A DNA stretch of 64,000 nt from JAXMCI01 sp046349435 (GTDB lineage Bacteria > Pseudomonadota > Alphaproteobacteria > Dongiales > Dongiaceae), in the NCBI GenBank assembly GCA_046349435.1, contig JAXMCI010000019.1:1-64000 (forward strand), given 5' to 3'. Below, one piece after another: positions 45,767 to 54,923 of this stretch. Positions within the stretch are counted from its first letter, which is position 1. Each line of letters opens with the position of its first letter. The position numbers and the translations under genes are program-made. Under the pieces are notes generated by a model. It saw only the letters and a list, made by a program, of their open reading frames with translations, was not told where the DNA came from and searched no databases.

Positions 45767-45773
45767 CGGCTAC

Positions 45774-45808
45774 GGCTCCCTCCCGCGCCGACGGCGGGGG
45801 AGGGAGCC
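45774..45808 (+). repeat. GC-rich hairpin between binding-protein and permease genes (family B)
   Basis: GGCTCCCTCCC (45774-45784) pairs perfectly with GGGAGGGAGCC (45798-45808). It may stabilise the binding-protein mRNA or partly stop transcription. The GGCTCCCTCCC arm recurs in the repeat near 53838. Confidence 0.6.
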
Positions 45809-45834
45809 GGCCTGCTCGTCCCGAGAAGCCGGCA

Positions 45835-46722
45835 ATGGCGGCGACAGCGACCCTGCGGGGCGGGCCGGATGCGCGGCGCCGCTGGGCGGTGCTGGGGCTG
45901 ACGGCGCCGGCCTATCTCTGGCTGGCGCTCACCATCTTCCTGCCGCTGTCGGCGATGCTCTATTTCAGCTTCCTGACGGTGGCGCCGCTCGCCGGCCACC
46001 AGGCCGAGGCGACGCTGGCGAACTACCGCACCTTCTTCGTCAAGCCGCTCTACCAGTTCCTCGCCTGGCGCTCGATCAAGCTGGGATTCCACGTCACCTT
46101 CTTCTGCGTGCTGGTCGGCTATCCCGCGGCGCTGGTGCTGGCCAAGGTGATGCGCAGCCGCTGGCGCGAGGCGGTGTTCCTGCTGATCATCCTGCCGTTC
46201 TGGAGCAACGGCCTGGTCCGCACCTTCTCCTGGACCATGGTGCTGCGCGACGGCGGGATCATCGACATGGCGGTCCGGCTGGTCGATCCGCAGGCCTCGG
46301 CGATCGGGCTGCTCTACACCTACCCGGCGATCGTCATCGGGCTGGTCCACTCCTTCGTGCCCTACATGATCCTGACCTGCTACATCTCGCTGCAGGCCAT
46401 CGACGACCGGCTGCTCGAGGCGGCGCGCAGCCTGGGCGCCCCGGGCTTCACCGTGTTCCGCCGCATCGTGCTGCCGCTCAGCCTGCCCGGGCTCGCCGGC
46501 GGCGTCGTGCTGATCTTCGTGCCGGCGATCGGCGCCTTCATGGAGCCGCGCATCCTCGGCGGCCCCAAGGGGATCATGCTCGGCACGGTGATCGAGGACC
46601 AGTTCATCGCCGTCTTCAACTGGCCGCTCGGCGCGGCGCTCTCCTTCATCATGCTGGGCATCGTGCTGCTCATCCTGGCGCTCGCCTATCCGCTGCTGCG
46701 GCGTCGCCTGCAGGTCAGCTAG
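45835..46722 (+). CDS. Polyamine-type ABC transporter permease (PotB-like)
   Basis: Inner-membrane permease, 295 residues, with six expected spans. The first span is VLGLTAPAYLWLALTIFLPL; the EAA loop (LLEAARSLGAPGFTVFRRI) lies near residue 196-214. ATG 45835 is chosen over an earlier in-frame start that would run through the hairpin. Followed three bases later by the PotC-like gene. Confidence 0.88.
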   Translation: MAATATLRGGPDARRRWAVLGLTAPAYLWLALTIFLPLSAMLYFSFLTVAPLAGHQAEATLANYRTFFVKPLYQFLAWRSIKLGFHVTFFCVLVGYPAALVLAKVMRSRWREAVFLLIILPFWSNGLVRTFSWTMVLRDGGIIDMAVRLVDPQASAIGLLYTYPAIVIGLVHSFVPYMILTCYISLQAIDDRLLEAARSLGAPGFTVFRRIVLPLSLPGLAGGVVLIFVPAIGAFMEPRILGGPKGIMLGTVIEDQFIAVFNWPLGAALSFIMLGIVLLILALAYPLLRRRLQVS

Positions 46723-46725
46723 CCG

Positions 46726-47508
46726 ATGTCGCGCACGCTCCGCACGATCGGCGGCCTCTATCTCGCCCTGGTGGTCGCGTTCCTCTACGTGCCGATCATC
46801 GTGATGATGGTGATGGCCTTCAACCGCTCGCCGCTCTACCAGGTGCCGATCGTCTTCGACACGATCTGGTTCGAGGCGTTGGCGCAGAACGACAAGCTGA
46901 TCGACGCCGCCATCCACAGCGTCGAGCTGGCGGTCGCCAATACGATCATCGCGACGGCGCTCGGCACCATGGCGGCGCTGGCCTTCGCGCGCTACCGCTT
47001 CCGCGGCCGCACCCTGCTGCAGCTGCTGCTGTTCCCGCCGATCACGATTCCCTGGCTGATCATCGGCATCGCCATGCTGATCCTGTTCTTCTGGACCGGC
47101 GTCGGCCGCGGGCTGCACGCCGTGCTGCTCGGCCACGTCGCGCTGTCGCTGCCCTATGTCGTGGTCGTCGTCGGCGCCCGGCTGTCCTCCTTCCCGGCGG
47201 CGCTCGAGGAGGCGGCGGCGACGCTCGGCGCCACCCCCTGGACCACCTTCCGGCGCGTCACCGCGCCGCTTCTTGCGCCGGGCATGGTGGCGGCGGGGCT
47301 GTTCGCCTTCGCCGTCTCCTTCGACCAGTTCGTCATCTCCTACTTCCTCTCGGCGCCCGGCCTGTCGACCCTGCCGGTCGAGATCTACTCGGCGATCCGC
47401 AAGGGCTTCACGCCGGAGATCAACGCGGTCTCGACGATCATCATCCTGGTATCGATGGGTCTGATGCTATTGGTGGCCCGGTTCTACCGGTTCACCGGCG
47501 AGCGCTAG
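46726..47508 (+). CDS. Polyamine-type ABC transporter permease (PotC-like)
   Basis: Partner permease, 260 residues. It starts with the PotC-type span (LYLALVVAFLYVPIIVMMV) and MAFNRSPLY, and has the EAA loop (LEEAAATLGATPWTTFRRV) near 160-178. It begins three bases after the PotB-like stop and ends ten bases before the ATPase. Confidence 0.88.
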   Translation: MSRTLRTIGGLYLALVVAFLYVPIIVMMVMAFNRSPLYQVPIVFDTIWFEALAQNDKLIDAAIHSVELAVANTIIATALGTMAALAFARYRFRGRTLLQLLLFPPITIPWLIIGIAMLILFFWTGVGRGLHAVLLGHVALSLPYVVVVVGARLSSFPAALEEAAATLGATPWTTFRRVTAPLLAPGMVAAGLFAFAVSFDQFVISYFLSAPGLSTLPVEIYSAIRKGFTPEINAVSTIIILVSMGLMLLVARFYRFTGER

Positions 47509-47518
47509 AGGAGGCGGG

Positions 47519-48616
47519 GTGAGCGTCGTCGACATCGTCGGGGTGAGCAAGCGCTACGAGACGGTCGTCGCCCTCGACGCCGTCTCGCTGACCTTCGGCG
47601 AGGGCGAGTTCTTCGGCCTGCTCGGCCCGAGCGGCAGCGGCAAGACGACGCTGCTGCGCGCCATCGCCGGCTTCGTGCAGCCCGACGCCGGCGAGATCCG
47701 CTTCGACGGCGAGGACATCCGGGCCAAGCCGGTGCATCGCCGCGACATCGGCATGGTGTTCCAGAGCTACGCCCTGTTCCCGCACATGACTGTGTTCGAC
47801 AACGTCGCCTTCGGGCTCACCGTGCGCGGGCAGCGGTCGCGGCAGGTCAAGGGCGAGGTCGAGCGCATGCTCGGCCTGGTCCGGCTCTCCGGGCTCGAGG
47901 CGCGGCGGCCGAGCCAGCTCTCCGGCGGCCAGCAGCAGCGCGTCGCGCTGGCCCGCGCCCTGATCACCCGGCCGCGCGTGCTGCTGCTCGACGAGCCGCT
48001 CGGCGCGCTCGACAAGCGGCTGCGCCAGCAGATGCAGATCGAGCTGCGCCAGATCCAGCGCGAGGTCGGCATCACGACGGTGTTCGTCACGCACGACCAG
48101 GAGGAGGCGCTGACCCTGTCCGACCGCATCGCCATCTTCGACGAGGGCCGCGCCGTGCAGGTCGGCAGCCCGGGCGAGGTCTATGAGCGGCCGCGCACCC
48201 GCTTCGCCGCCAACTTCCTCGGCGACGCCAACTTCTTTGCCGCGCGGCTGGCCGGCCGCACCGCCGGCGGCGCCCGTTACCGGCTGGAGGGCGGCCAGGA
48301 GGTCGCCGTGGCGCTGACCCCGGACCTGCCGCCGCCCGAGAGCGCGCTGCTGGCGGTCCGGCCGGAGAAGTTCGCGCTGCAGGGCGACGGCCCGCCGCCG
48401 CCGGACGGCGCCGACACAAACCGGCTGCGCGGGGTGATCCGGCAATCCGTCTATTCCGGCAGCTCCATCACCTACAAGCTGCGCCTCGACGGTGTGGCTG
48501 AGAGCGAGCCCGACCTGACAGTCTTCGAGCAGAACCGCAATGCACGCCCGTTCGAGCCGGGCGAGCCGGTCTGGGTGGCCTGGTCGGCGGCGCATACGGT
48601 CGCGGTCGAGCCGTGA
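47519..48616 (+). CDS. Polyamine-type ABC transporter ATPase (PotA-like)
   Basis: ATPase subunit, 365 residues. Walker A GPSGSGKTT is near 38-46, signature LSGGQQQRVALARAL, Walker B LLLDEPLGALD, and a C-terminal TOBE domain from about 285. The start is GTG 47519 with a GAGGCGGG ribosome-binding site. Its stop overlaps the GTG start of the isochorismatase-family gene (GTGA), which ties that hydrolase to the transporter. Confidence 0.9.
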   Translation: MSVVDIVGVSKRYETVVALDAVSLTFGEGEFFGLLGPSGSGKTTLLRAIAGFVQPDAGEIRFDGEDIRAKPVHRRDIGMVFQSYALFPHMTVFDNVAFGLTVRGQRSRQVKGEVERMLGLVRLSGLEARRPSQLSGGQQQRVALARALITRPRVLLLDEPLGALDKRLRQQMQIELRQIQREVGITTVFVTHDQEEALTLSDRIAIFDEGRAVQVGSPGEVYERPRTRFAANFLGDANFFAARLAGRTAGGARYRLEGGQEVAVALTPDLPPPESALLAVRPEKFALQGDGPPPPDGADTNRLRGVIRQSVYSGSSITYKLRLDGVAESEPDLTVFEQNRNARPFEPGEPVWVAWSAAHTVAVEP

Positions 48617-49221
48617 GCGCCCCGGACGAGCCCCTGCGCGGGTCGATCCTCCTCGTCGTCGTCGACATGCAGCGCCTGTTCGCCGAGGCCACGGCGTGGC
48701 AGGCGCCGCGCTTCGGCGAGATCCTGCCGACCGTCGACCGGCTGGCCGCGGCGCGGCCGGCCGAGACGATCTTCACCCGCTTCATGACGCCGGCCTCGCC
48801 GGAGGCCGCGCCCGGGCGGTGGCGCGAGTACTATCGCCGCTGGTCGTCGGTGACGCTGGCCGAGATGGATCCGGCGATGCTGGAGCTGGTGCCGCCGCTC
48901 CGCCGTCACGTGCCGCCGGCCGAGGTCTGCGACAAGACCACCTATTCAGCGTTCGAGAGCGCCGCCTTCCGGCAGGCGCTGGCGCGGCGGCGGCCGGAGA
49001 CGCTGGCGTTCTGCGGCATCGAGACCGACATGTGCGTGCTGGCGACCGCTCTGCCGGCGATCGATCGCGGGCTCGGGGTGATCCTGATCGAGGACGCCCT
49101 GACCAGCGCCTCGGACGACGCGCACGGCGCCGTGCTCGGGGCCCTGGCGCCGCGGCTGCCGACCCAGATCGAGTGCCTCTCCGCCGAGGCCTTCCTCGCC
49201 CGCTGGGCAGCCGCGCCGTAG
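48613..49221 (+). CDS. Isochorismatase-family cysteine hydrolase
   Basis: Cysteine hydrolase, 202 residues, of the nicotinamidase/N-carbamoylsarcosine amidohydrolase superfamily. The catalytic triad is readable as D18 (VVVDMQ), K108 (DKTTYSAF) and C141 (TDMCVLA). Members cleave amides, vinyl ethers or carbamoyl groups; the substrate cannot be told here. GTG 48613 overlaps the ATPase stop by four bases, so it is translationally coupled to the transporter and probably acts on the imported compound. Confidence 0.87.
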   Translation: MSAPDEPLRGSILLVVVDMQRLFAEATAWQAPRFGEILPTVDRLAAARPAETIFTRFMTPASPEAAPGRWREYYRRWSSVTLAEMDPAMLELVPPLRRHVPPAEVCDKTTYSAFESAAFRQALARRRPETLAFCGIETDMCVLATALPAIDRGLGVILIEDALTSASDDAHGAVLGALAPRLPTQIECLSAEAFLARWAAAP

Positions 49222-49279
49222 CGCGGCGGCGCCGCCCGCGAGCCGCCCTTCCTCCATTCCCCGACAGCAGGACCCCGCC

Positions 49280-51556
49280 ATGGCCGAATCGCTGATCCCG
49301 CTGGAGCGAGCCTGGAACAGCTGGGATGCCGAGCTGCCGGCGCGGCTGGTCTTCCCGGCGCTCGGGCTGCGCATCACGCCCTGCGCCTACGCGGCCAGCA
49401 CCGGCAGCCTCACCCGCTTCCCGATGGCGGCCCGGCCGCGCCTGCAGTCCCACGACCTCGACGGCGGGGTCATCGAGCTCGGGCTGCACCATGCCGGCAC
49501 CGAGCTGGCCTGGCGCTGGCAGAAGAGCGACCCGTTCGCCGTCCGCGGCGAATGGCGGGCCGTCAAGCTCGGCGAGTGGGGGCTGCGCTTCTGGGTGCTG
49601 CTCTGCCTCGAGCTCGACGCCGGGCCGCCCTTCGGCAGCTCGCAGTGGTGGGTCGACCCGGCCAATGGCGACCTCGTCGCGGCCGCCGGGCCGCGCCGCA
49701 TCGTGGTGCGCGGCGAGCGGCCGGCGCTGCTCACCACCTTCCACGACTCGCCGGAGGCGCTGGAGCGCGAGCTCGCCGAGAAGGGCTACTTCTATCTCGG
49801 CTCGCGCGGCGTCGCGGGCCGCCTCGCGGTGCTGCGCTACCAGCTCGACGAGATGCCGAGCTTCCGCTTCGCCGCCGCGATCGCCGACCGCCAGGACCTC
49901 GCCGGCGAGATGGCGGCCGCCGCCCTGGCGGCGCCGGCGCGCGAGCTGCCGGCGCTGCATCGCGGCCGCTCGGCCGGCGCGCTCGACGCGGTGCGCGACG
50001 TGATGGCCTGGAACCAGGTGCTCGATCCCGTCAGGCGCCGGCCCTACGTCACCGCCACCCGAGCCTGGCTCGGGCCGAAGTTCGGCAGCTTCTGCCTGTG
50101 GGTCACCGACAGCCTGCTGAACGCGCTGATGACCGGGCTGCTCGATGTCGGCATCGCCCGCGAGACGCTGGCCGCGCTGCTCGGCGAGGCGACGCCGGCC
50201 GGCAACCTGCCGGGCCTGTCGACCGAGCGCGACGTCTGGGTCGACCGCTCGCAGCCGCCGATCGGCGCCTTCGTGCTGTGGATGATCCATCGCCGCAGCG
50301 GCGCGCGCGACCTGCTGGCGGCCGCCTTCCGGCCGCTGCTGGCGCAGCACGAATGGTGGTGGCGGGAGCGCGACGGCAACCGCAACGGCCTGCTCGAGCA
50401 CGGTTCCTCGCCGGTCGGCGAGGGGCTCTATCGCGGCACCAAGATGGCCGCCAAGGACGATTCGAGCATGGACAATGCGCCGATCCATGACGAGGCGACC
50501 TTCATGGCGGAGAGCCAGACCCTCGACTGCGAGGATGTCGGGCTGAACAGCCTGGTGGCGCTCGACGGCGAGATCCTGGCGCTGATCGCCGCCACCCTCG
50601 GCGAGCAGGCGATCGCCGACCGGCTGGCGGCGCGGGCCGACGGGCTGCGCCGCCGCATCGCCGAGACGCTGTGGGACGCCGGGCGCGGCGTCTTCGCCAA
50701 CCGGCTGTGGTCCGGCAAGTTCGTGCAGGCGCTGTCGCCGACCAGCTTCTATCCGCTGCTCTGCGGCGCGGCCAGCCGCGAGCAGGCGGCGGCCCTGGCG
50801 AAGCTGCTCGCCGATCCCGCCAAGTTCGGCGGGCCCTGGCTGCTGCCCTCGGTGGCGCGCGACGATCCCAGCTTCAAGGACAACGTCTACTGGCGCGGCC
50901 GCATCTGGCCGGTGCTGACCTTCCTCGTCTATCACGGGCTGCGCCGCTACGGGCTCGATGCCGAGGCGACGCGGCTCGCCGAGAACGCCGAGAGGCTGTT
51001 CGCCGCCGAATGGGCCGAGCGGCGCTGCCCGGAGAACTACAATTCCGAGACCGGGGCAGCCCTCGACCAGCCCGACACCGACGGCTTCTATGCCTGGGGC
51101 GCGCTGATGCCGCTGCTCGCCGTCGCCGAGATCACCGATGTGACGCCCTGGGGCGGCTGGGAGGTCACCCACGACCCGGCCCGCCCGGTCCGCCTCGGCC
51201 CGCTGCTGACCCCGGCGGGGACGACGGTGCTGGAGAGCGCCGACGGCGCGCTCACCCTGTGGATCGACGGCCGGGTCCGGCTGCGCACCGACCTCCCCGG
51301 GCGCCTCCGCCACCTGCATGTCGCGGCCGACCGCATCGCCCTGCAGCTGCCGCCGGTGCCGGCCGGCGGGGCGACCCTGGAATGCCACGGCGTCGCCGGC
51401 CGCGACGTGCTGCTCTGCCTGATCGGCAACCGGATCCAGGAGCCGCAGGTGACCCCGGAAGGGGTGCGGATCGCGCTCTCCGCGTCGGGCGAGCCCGCCA
51501 CCTTCACGCTGCTGACGCGCGTCGCGGCCGGCACCGGCCTGAGGAGCGTGCCATGA
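49280..51556 (+). CDS. GH63/MGH1-like glycoside hydrolase (amylo-alpha-1,6-glucosidase annotated group)
   Basis: The protein has 758 residues with no signal peptide, so likely cytoplasmic. The C-terminal two thirds form an (alpha/alpha)6 barrel with GH63/mannosylglycerate-hydrolase-like motifs: DSSMDNAPIHD near 394-404, YWRGRIWP near 536 and NYNSETG near 586, where acidic residues would act as acid and base. The N-terminal 230 residues are a beta-rich domain that binds beside the barrel in relatives. Substrate unknown; glucosides, mannosides and trehalose-like sugars are all possible. It is 58 bp after the hydrolase gene and overlaps the sugar kinase by four bases, so the two enzymes likely act in sequence. 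Confidence 0.78.
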   Translation: MAESLIPLERAWNSWDAELPARLVFPALGLRITPCAYAASTGSLTRFPMAARPRLQSHDLDGGVIELGLHHAGTELAWRWQKSDPFAVRGEWRAVKLGEWGLRFWVLLCLELDAGPPFGSSQWWVDPANGDLVAAAGPRRIVVRGERPALLTTFHDSPEALERELAEKGYFYLGSRGVAGRLAVLRYQLDEMPSFRFAAAIADRQDLAGEMAAAALAAPARELPALHRGRSAGALDAVRDVMAWNQVLDPVRRRPYVTATRAWLGPKFGSFCLWVTDSLLNALMTGLLDVGIARETLAALLGEATPAGNLPGLSTERDVWVDRSQPPIGAFVLWMIHRRSGARDLLAAAFRPLLAQHEWWWRERDGNRNGLLEHGSSPVGEGLYRGTKMAAKDDSSMDNAPIHDEATFMAESQTLDCEDVGLNSLVALDGEILALIAATLGEQAIADRLAARADGLRRRIAETLWDAGRGVFANRLWSGKFVQALSPTSFYPLLCGAASREQAAALAKLLADPAKFGGPWLLPSVARDDPSFKDNVYWRGRIWPVLTFLVYHGLRRYGLDAEATRLAENAERLFAAEWAERRCPENYNSETGAALDQPDTDGFYAWGALMPLLAVAEITDVTPWGGWEVTHDPARPVRLGPLLTPAGTTVLESADGALTLWIDGRVRLRTDLPGRLRHLHVAADRIALQLPPVPAGGATLECHGVAGRDVLLCLIGNRIQEPQVTPEGVRIALSASGEPATFTLLTRVAAGTGLRSVP

Positions 51557-52479
51557 TCACCGTCTTCGGCTCGATCAACATCGACCTGATCGTCGCGGTC
51601 GAGGCCCTGCCGCGCCCCGGCGAGACGGTGCTCGGCCCCGGCTACCGCCTGGCGCCGGGCGGGAAGGGGGCCAACCAGGCGCTGGCCGCCGCCCGGGCGG
51701 GCGCCGCGGTGCGCATGGTGGGCGCCGTCGGCGAGGACGACTTCGCCGCCCGCGCGCTGGCCGACCTGAAGGACGCCGCGGTCGACCTGTCGCAGGTCGC
51801 CCGGGTGGCCGAGCCGACCGGCGCTGCGATGATCTGCGTCGATGCCCGCGGCGAGAACATGATCGTCGTCGCGTCGGGCGCCAACCGCCGGGTCGCCGCC
51901 GGGCAGCTCGGCGACCCGCTGCTCGCTGTGCCCGGCCTGCTGCTGCTGCAGATGGAGGTCGCGCCGGAGGCGAGCTGGGCGGTGGTCGAGCGCGCCCGCG
52001 CGCGCGGCTGGCGCATCCTGCTGAACGCGGCGCCGGCGGCGCCGATCCCGGCCGCCGTGCTGTCCCGCCTCGACTGGCTGGTGGTCAATGGCGGCGAGGC
52101 GATGACGGTCGCCGCCGCGGCTGGCCTCGCGGCCGGCGACCCGATCGCGGCCGCCCGCGCCATTGCGGCGGCGGCCGGCATCGCCTGCATCGTCACGCTG
52201 GGCGGCGACGGCGCCGCCGCCGCCGCGGACGGGGCGCTCTGGCGCGTCGGTGCCCTGCCGATCACCCCGGTCGACACGGTCGGCGCCGGCGATGCCTTCG
52301 TCGGCGCCTTCGCCGCCACCATCGACGACGGCGGCGCCCTGCCCGAGGCGCTGCATCGTGCCGCGGTGGCGGGGGGCCTCGCCTGCCTCACGCCCGGCGC
52401 GCAGCCGAGCCTGCCGAGCGCCGCGGCGATCGCGGCACGCCGCGCGGATCTCGTGGCGCCGCGGCGCGTTGCGGGCTAG
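51553..52479 (+). CDS. PfkB-family sugar kinase (ribokinase-like)
   Basis: ATP-dependent carbohydrate or nucleoside kinase, 308 residues. Ribokinase features are FGSINIDLIV, the PGGKGANQALAAARAG motif at 36-50, and the anion-hole motif DTVGAGDAF with catalytic Asp247. The asparagine in GKGANQA favours ribokinase-type sugars. ATG 51553 overlaps the glycosidase stop (ATGA), implying that the product of the hydrolase is phosphorylated next. Last clear gene of this run. Confidence 0.88.
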   Translation: MITVFGSINIDLIVAVEALPRPGETVLGPGYRLAPGGKGANQALAAARAGAAVRMVGAVGEDDFAARALADLKDAAVDLSQVARVAEPTGAAMICVDARGENMIVVASGANRRVAAGQLGDPLLAVPGLLLLQMEVAPEASWAVVERARARGWRILLNAAPAAPIPAAVLSRLDWLVVNGGEAMTVAAAAGLAAGDPIAAARAIAAAAGIACIVTLGGDGAAAAADGALWRVGALPITPVDTVGAGDAFVGAFAATIDDGGALPEALHRAAVAGGLACLTPGAQPSLPSAAAIAARRADLVAPRRVAG

Positions 52480-52533
52480 CCTCTCCCGGCGATTCCGTCA
52501 CGCTTCGGCTTTCGCAGGAGTTGCAGACGATTT

Positions 52534-52547
52534 CGCTTGCGCAAGCG
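52534..52547. repeat. Perfect 14-bp palindrome upstream of the aminotransferase gene
   Basis: CGCTTGCGCAAGCG sits in the 190-bp gap between the kinase stop and the aminotransferase start. It could be an operator; no other regulatory element is evident in the gap. Confidence 0.3.
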
Positions 52548-52671
52548 GCGCTGGTCGTGGCGGAGTGATCGGGCTCGGGGGCATTGACGGCGCGCGACGA
52601 CGGGTCCGGCGCGGGCCAGCTGGTGGACATGGGATCGCCGCCCCGCGGAGGTGGCGGTGGATGGGGCTTCG

Positions 52672-53832
52672 ATGAATGCGAGGAACCTGAAGCGGGTCGA
52701 GGCGGTCGCGGGACCGATCGCCTTCATCGACCTGCAGGCGCAGCGGACCCGGCTCGGCGGTCGGATCGAGCGGGCCATCGCCCGCGTCCTCGATCACGGG
52801 ATCTTCGTGCTCGGGCCGGAGGTGGCCGAGCTGGAGCGCGCCCTCGCCGCCTTCTCCGGCGCCGCCCATGCGGTGACCTGCGCCAACGGCACCGACGCGC
52901 TTCAGCTCGCGCTGATGAGCGAGGGGATCGGGCGGGGCGACGCCGTGCTGCTGCCGTCCTTCAACTTCACCGCGGCCGCCGAGGCGGTGGTGCTGGCCGG
53001 CGCCGAGCCGGTGTTCGTCGATGTCGGGGCGCGCGACTTCAACATCGATCCGGCCAGCGTCGCGGCGACGCTCGACCGGCTCGCCGCCGAGGGCGGGCCG
53101 CGGCCGCGCATGGTCGTCGCCGTCGACATGTTCGGCCAGCCGGCCGACTACGCCGCCCTGGCCGGCATCGCCGGCCGGCACGGGCTGAAGCTGCTGGCCG
53201 ATGCCGCGCAGAGCTTCGGCGCGGTGCGCGACGGCCGCCGCGTCGGGACGCTGGGCCAGCTCACCACGGTGAGCTTCTATCCCGCCAAGCCGCTCGGCTG
53301 CTACGGCGACGGCGGCGCGGTGCTGACCGACGACGCCGAGCGCGCGGCGCTGCTCCGCTCGCTGCGGCTGCACGGCCAGGGCACCGACAAGTACGACCAT
53401 CCGCGGGTCGGGATGAACAGCCGGCTCGACACGTTGCAGGCGGCGATCCTGATCGAGAAGCTGCAGATCTTCGCCGAGGAGATCGAGGCCCGCCAGCGCG
53501 TCGCCGAGCGCTACGATTCCGGGCTCGCCGGCTGCGTCGCGGTGCCGGCGATCGCACCCGGCGTGCGCTCGGTCTGGGCGCAGTACACGGTGATCAGCGA
53601 GCGGCGCGACCGCATCGTCGCCGCGTTGCGCGAGGACGGCATCCCGACCGCCATCCACTATCCGCTGCCGCTGCACCGGCAGCTCTGCTACGCCGGCTGC
53701 CGCACCGCGCCCGGCGGCCTGCCGGTCTCAGAGCGGCTGGCCCGCCAGGTCGTCAGCCTGCCGATGCACGCCTATCTCGAGCCGGAGACGCAGGACCGCA
53801 TCATCGCCGCCGTGCAGGCCGCGCTGGCCTGA
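52672..53832 (+). CDS. DegT/DnrJ/EryC1/StrS-family nucleotide-sugar aminotransferase
   Basis: PLP-dependent transaminase acting on keto-sugar nucleotides, 386 residues from ATG 52672. The PLP lysine is K206 (TVSFYPAKPLGCYG), with CANGTDALQLAL and the DAAQSFGA aspartate. The AIHYPLPLH segment near the C-terminus is typical of WbpE/FdtB-like enzymes that make amino sugars for surface polysaccharides. A GTG at 52651 in frame is a possible alternative start. No polysaccharide cluster is adjacent, though two GT-C-like membrane proteins lie 3-7 kb downstream. Confidence 0.85.
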   Translation: MNARNLKRVEAVAGPIAFIDLQAQRTRLGGRIERAIARVLDHGIFVLGPEVAELERALAAFSGAAHAVTCANGTDALQLALMSEGIGRGDAVLLPSFNFTAAAEAVVLAGAEPVFVDVGARDFNIDPASVAATLDRLAAEGGPRPRMVVAVDMFGQPADYAALAGIAGRHGLKLLADAAQSFGAVRDGRRVGTLGQLTTVSFYPAKPLGCYGDGGAVLTDDAERAALLRSLRLHGQGTDKYDHPRVGMNSRLDTLQAAILIEKLQIFAEEIEARQRVAERYDSGLAGCVAVPAIAPGVRSVWAQYTVISERRDRIVAALREDGIPTAIHYPLPLHRQLCYAGCRTAPGGLPVSERLARQVVSLPMHAYLEPETQDRIIAAVQAALA

Positions 53833-53837
53833 TCGGG

Positions 53838-53871
53838 GTGCCTCGCCCGCGTGAGCGGGGAGGGAGCCCGG
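53838..53871. repeat. GC-rich imperfect hairpin (family B)
   Basis: CTCGCCCGC and GCGGGGAG form an imperfect stem around GTGA, followed by GGAGCC. On the minus strand it reads GGCTCCCTCCCCGC, like the arm of the hairpin at 45774. It lies between two convergent genes and could serve both as a terminator. Confidence 0.5.
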
Positions 53872-53896
53872 GCAGGCCGGGACCGTCCTGCCGGCG

Positions 53897-54775
53897 TCAG
53901 TCCTTCGGGCGGAAATCGACCGGCCAGATGGTGCGCTGGCCGGCGCAGCCGCAGGAATCGGTGAGCTCGGCCCGGGCGATCGCCTTGAGGGCGATGCGCG
54001 AGGCGACCGGCACCATCTCCTGGTGCACGTTGCCGGTGAGCAGCGAGCCCCGCGGCGGCCCGAAGTAGTCGGCGAAGGCCGCCGTGATGTAGGTGCAGTT
54101 GACGAAGCAGGCGCCGATCTCGCGGGCCAGCGTCGCCTCCGGCGCGATGCTGTGGTTGGTGAAGTCGGCGCCGAGCGAGCGGTAGGCGATGACCTCGGCG
54201 GCGGTCTGGAAGCGGGGGCCCCAGGCATGCGCGGACACCAGCCCGCTCGACTGGCCGTAGACGCGCGACCCCGCCGGCCAGGCGGCGCGCGCCGTCTCCT
54301 CCAGCACGCCGGCGAGATTCGGGCAGATCATCTGGCGCGCGCTGCAGGAATATTCGAAGCGGCCGGGCAGCAGCGAGTAGGCGGTCTGCGACAGCTCCAG
54401 GATGTCGGCGGCGATGACGAAGTCGCGGGCCAGGATGGCGCGGTTCAGCGATCCCGCCGTGCTGCTCGACAGCACCTTCTTCACGCCCGCCTGCTGCAGC
54501 GCCCAGGCGACGCGGCGGCTGGCCGAGTGGTCGATGCTGTTCACCGGCCAGCCATGCGAGAAGACGTTGAGGATGCGGCGCGGCTGGCCGTCCGGCGTCA
54601 GGCTGCCGTCGACCTCGAGCAGCTTCCACAGCTCGGTCGGGCCCCAGGGCGTGTCGAAGGTCATGTTCTTCTGCACCACCCGCACGCCGGGCTCGGCGAG
54701 ATCCTCGGGGAAGGTGATGCCCCAGGCGGCGCTGCCGGAGATCAGGGCGAACGACACGTTCGGAATCTTGTCCAT
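53897..54775 (-). CDS. MTAP-like purine nucleoside phosphorylase family protein
   Basis: Phosphorylase-superfamily protein, 292 residues, related to methylthioadenosine/methylthioinosine phosphorylases. Matching segments are NHSIAPEATLAREIGACF and the NVFSHGWPVNSIDH region. It is divergent: the usual glycine-rich IGGSG opening reads LISGSAAWG, and the C-terminus has an unusual DSCGCAGQ. ATG 54775 (MDKIPNVSFALISG) starts the homology. It might cleave a nucleoside, which would link with the nearby ribokinase-type gene, but this is speculative. Converges with the aminotransferase gene. Confidence 0.75.
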   Translation of the reverse strand: MDKIPNVSFALISGSAAWGITFPEDLAEPGVRVVQKNMTFDTPWGPTELWKLLEVDGSLTPDGQPRRILNVFSHGWPVNSIDHSASRRVAWALQQAGVKKVLSSSTAGSLNRAILARDFVIAADILELSQTAYSLLPGRFEYSCSARQMICPNLAGVLEETARAAWPAGSRVYGQSSGLVSAHAWGPRFQTAAEVIAYRSLGADFTNHSIAPEATLAREIGACFVNCTYITAAFADYFGPPRGSLLTGNVHQEMVPVASRIALKAIARAELTDSCGCAGQRTIWPVDFRPKD

Positions 54776-54923
54776 GTGCAGGGCTCCTAGCGCGGGACGG
54801 CCGCGCGATGGACGGGGATGGGCAACGGTCGGGAAGGGCGCCGCGGGGCCGGGCCGCAGGCGACCCGCCGGCCGGCGCCGGTCCGGCCGGGCAGGTGGTC
54901 GAGGGCGATCATCGGCACGCGCC

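Noticed and set aside
48782..51388. Open minus-strand frame of 868 codons opposite the glycosidase gene.
   Set aside because: Low-complexity shadow; the plus-strand protein has GH63-like motifs and overlapping start signals.
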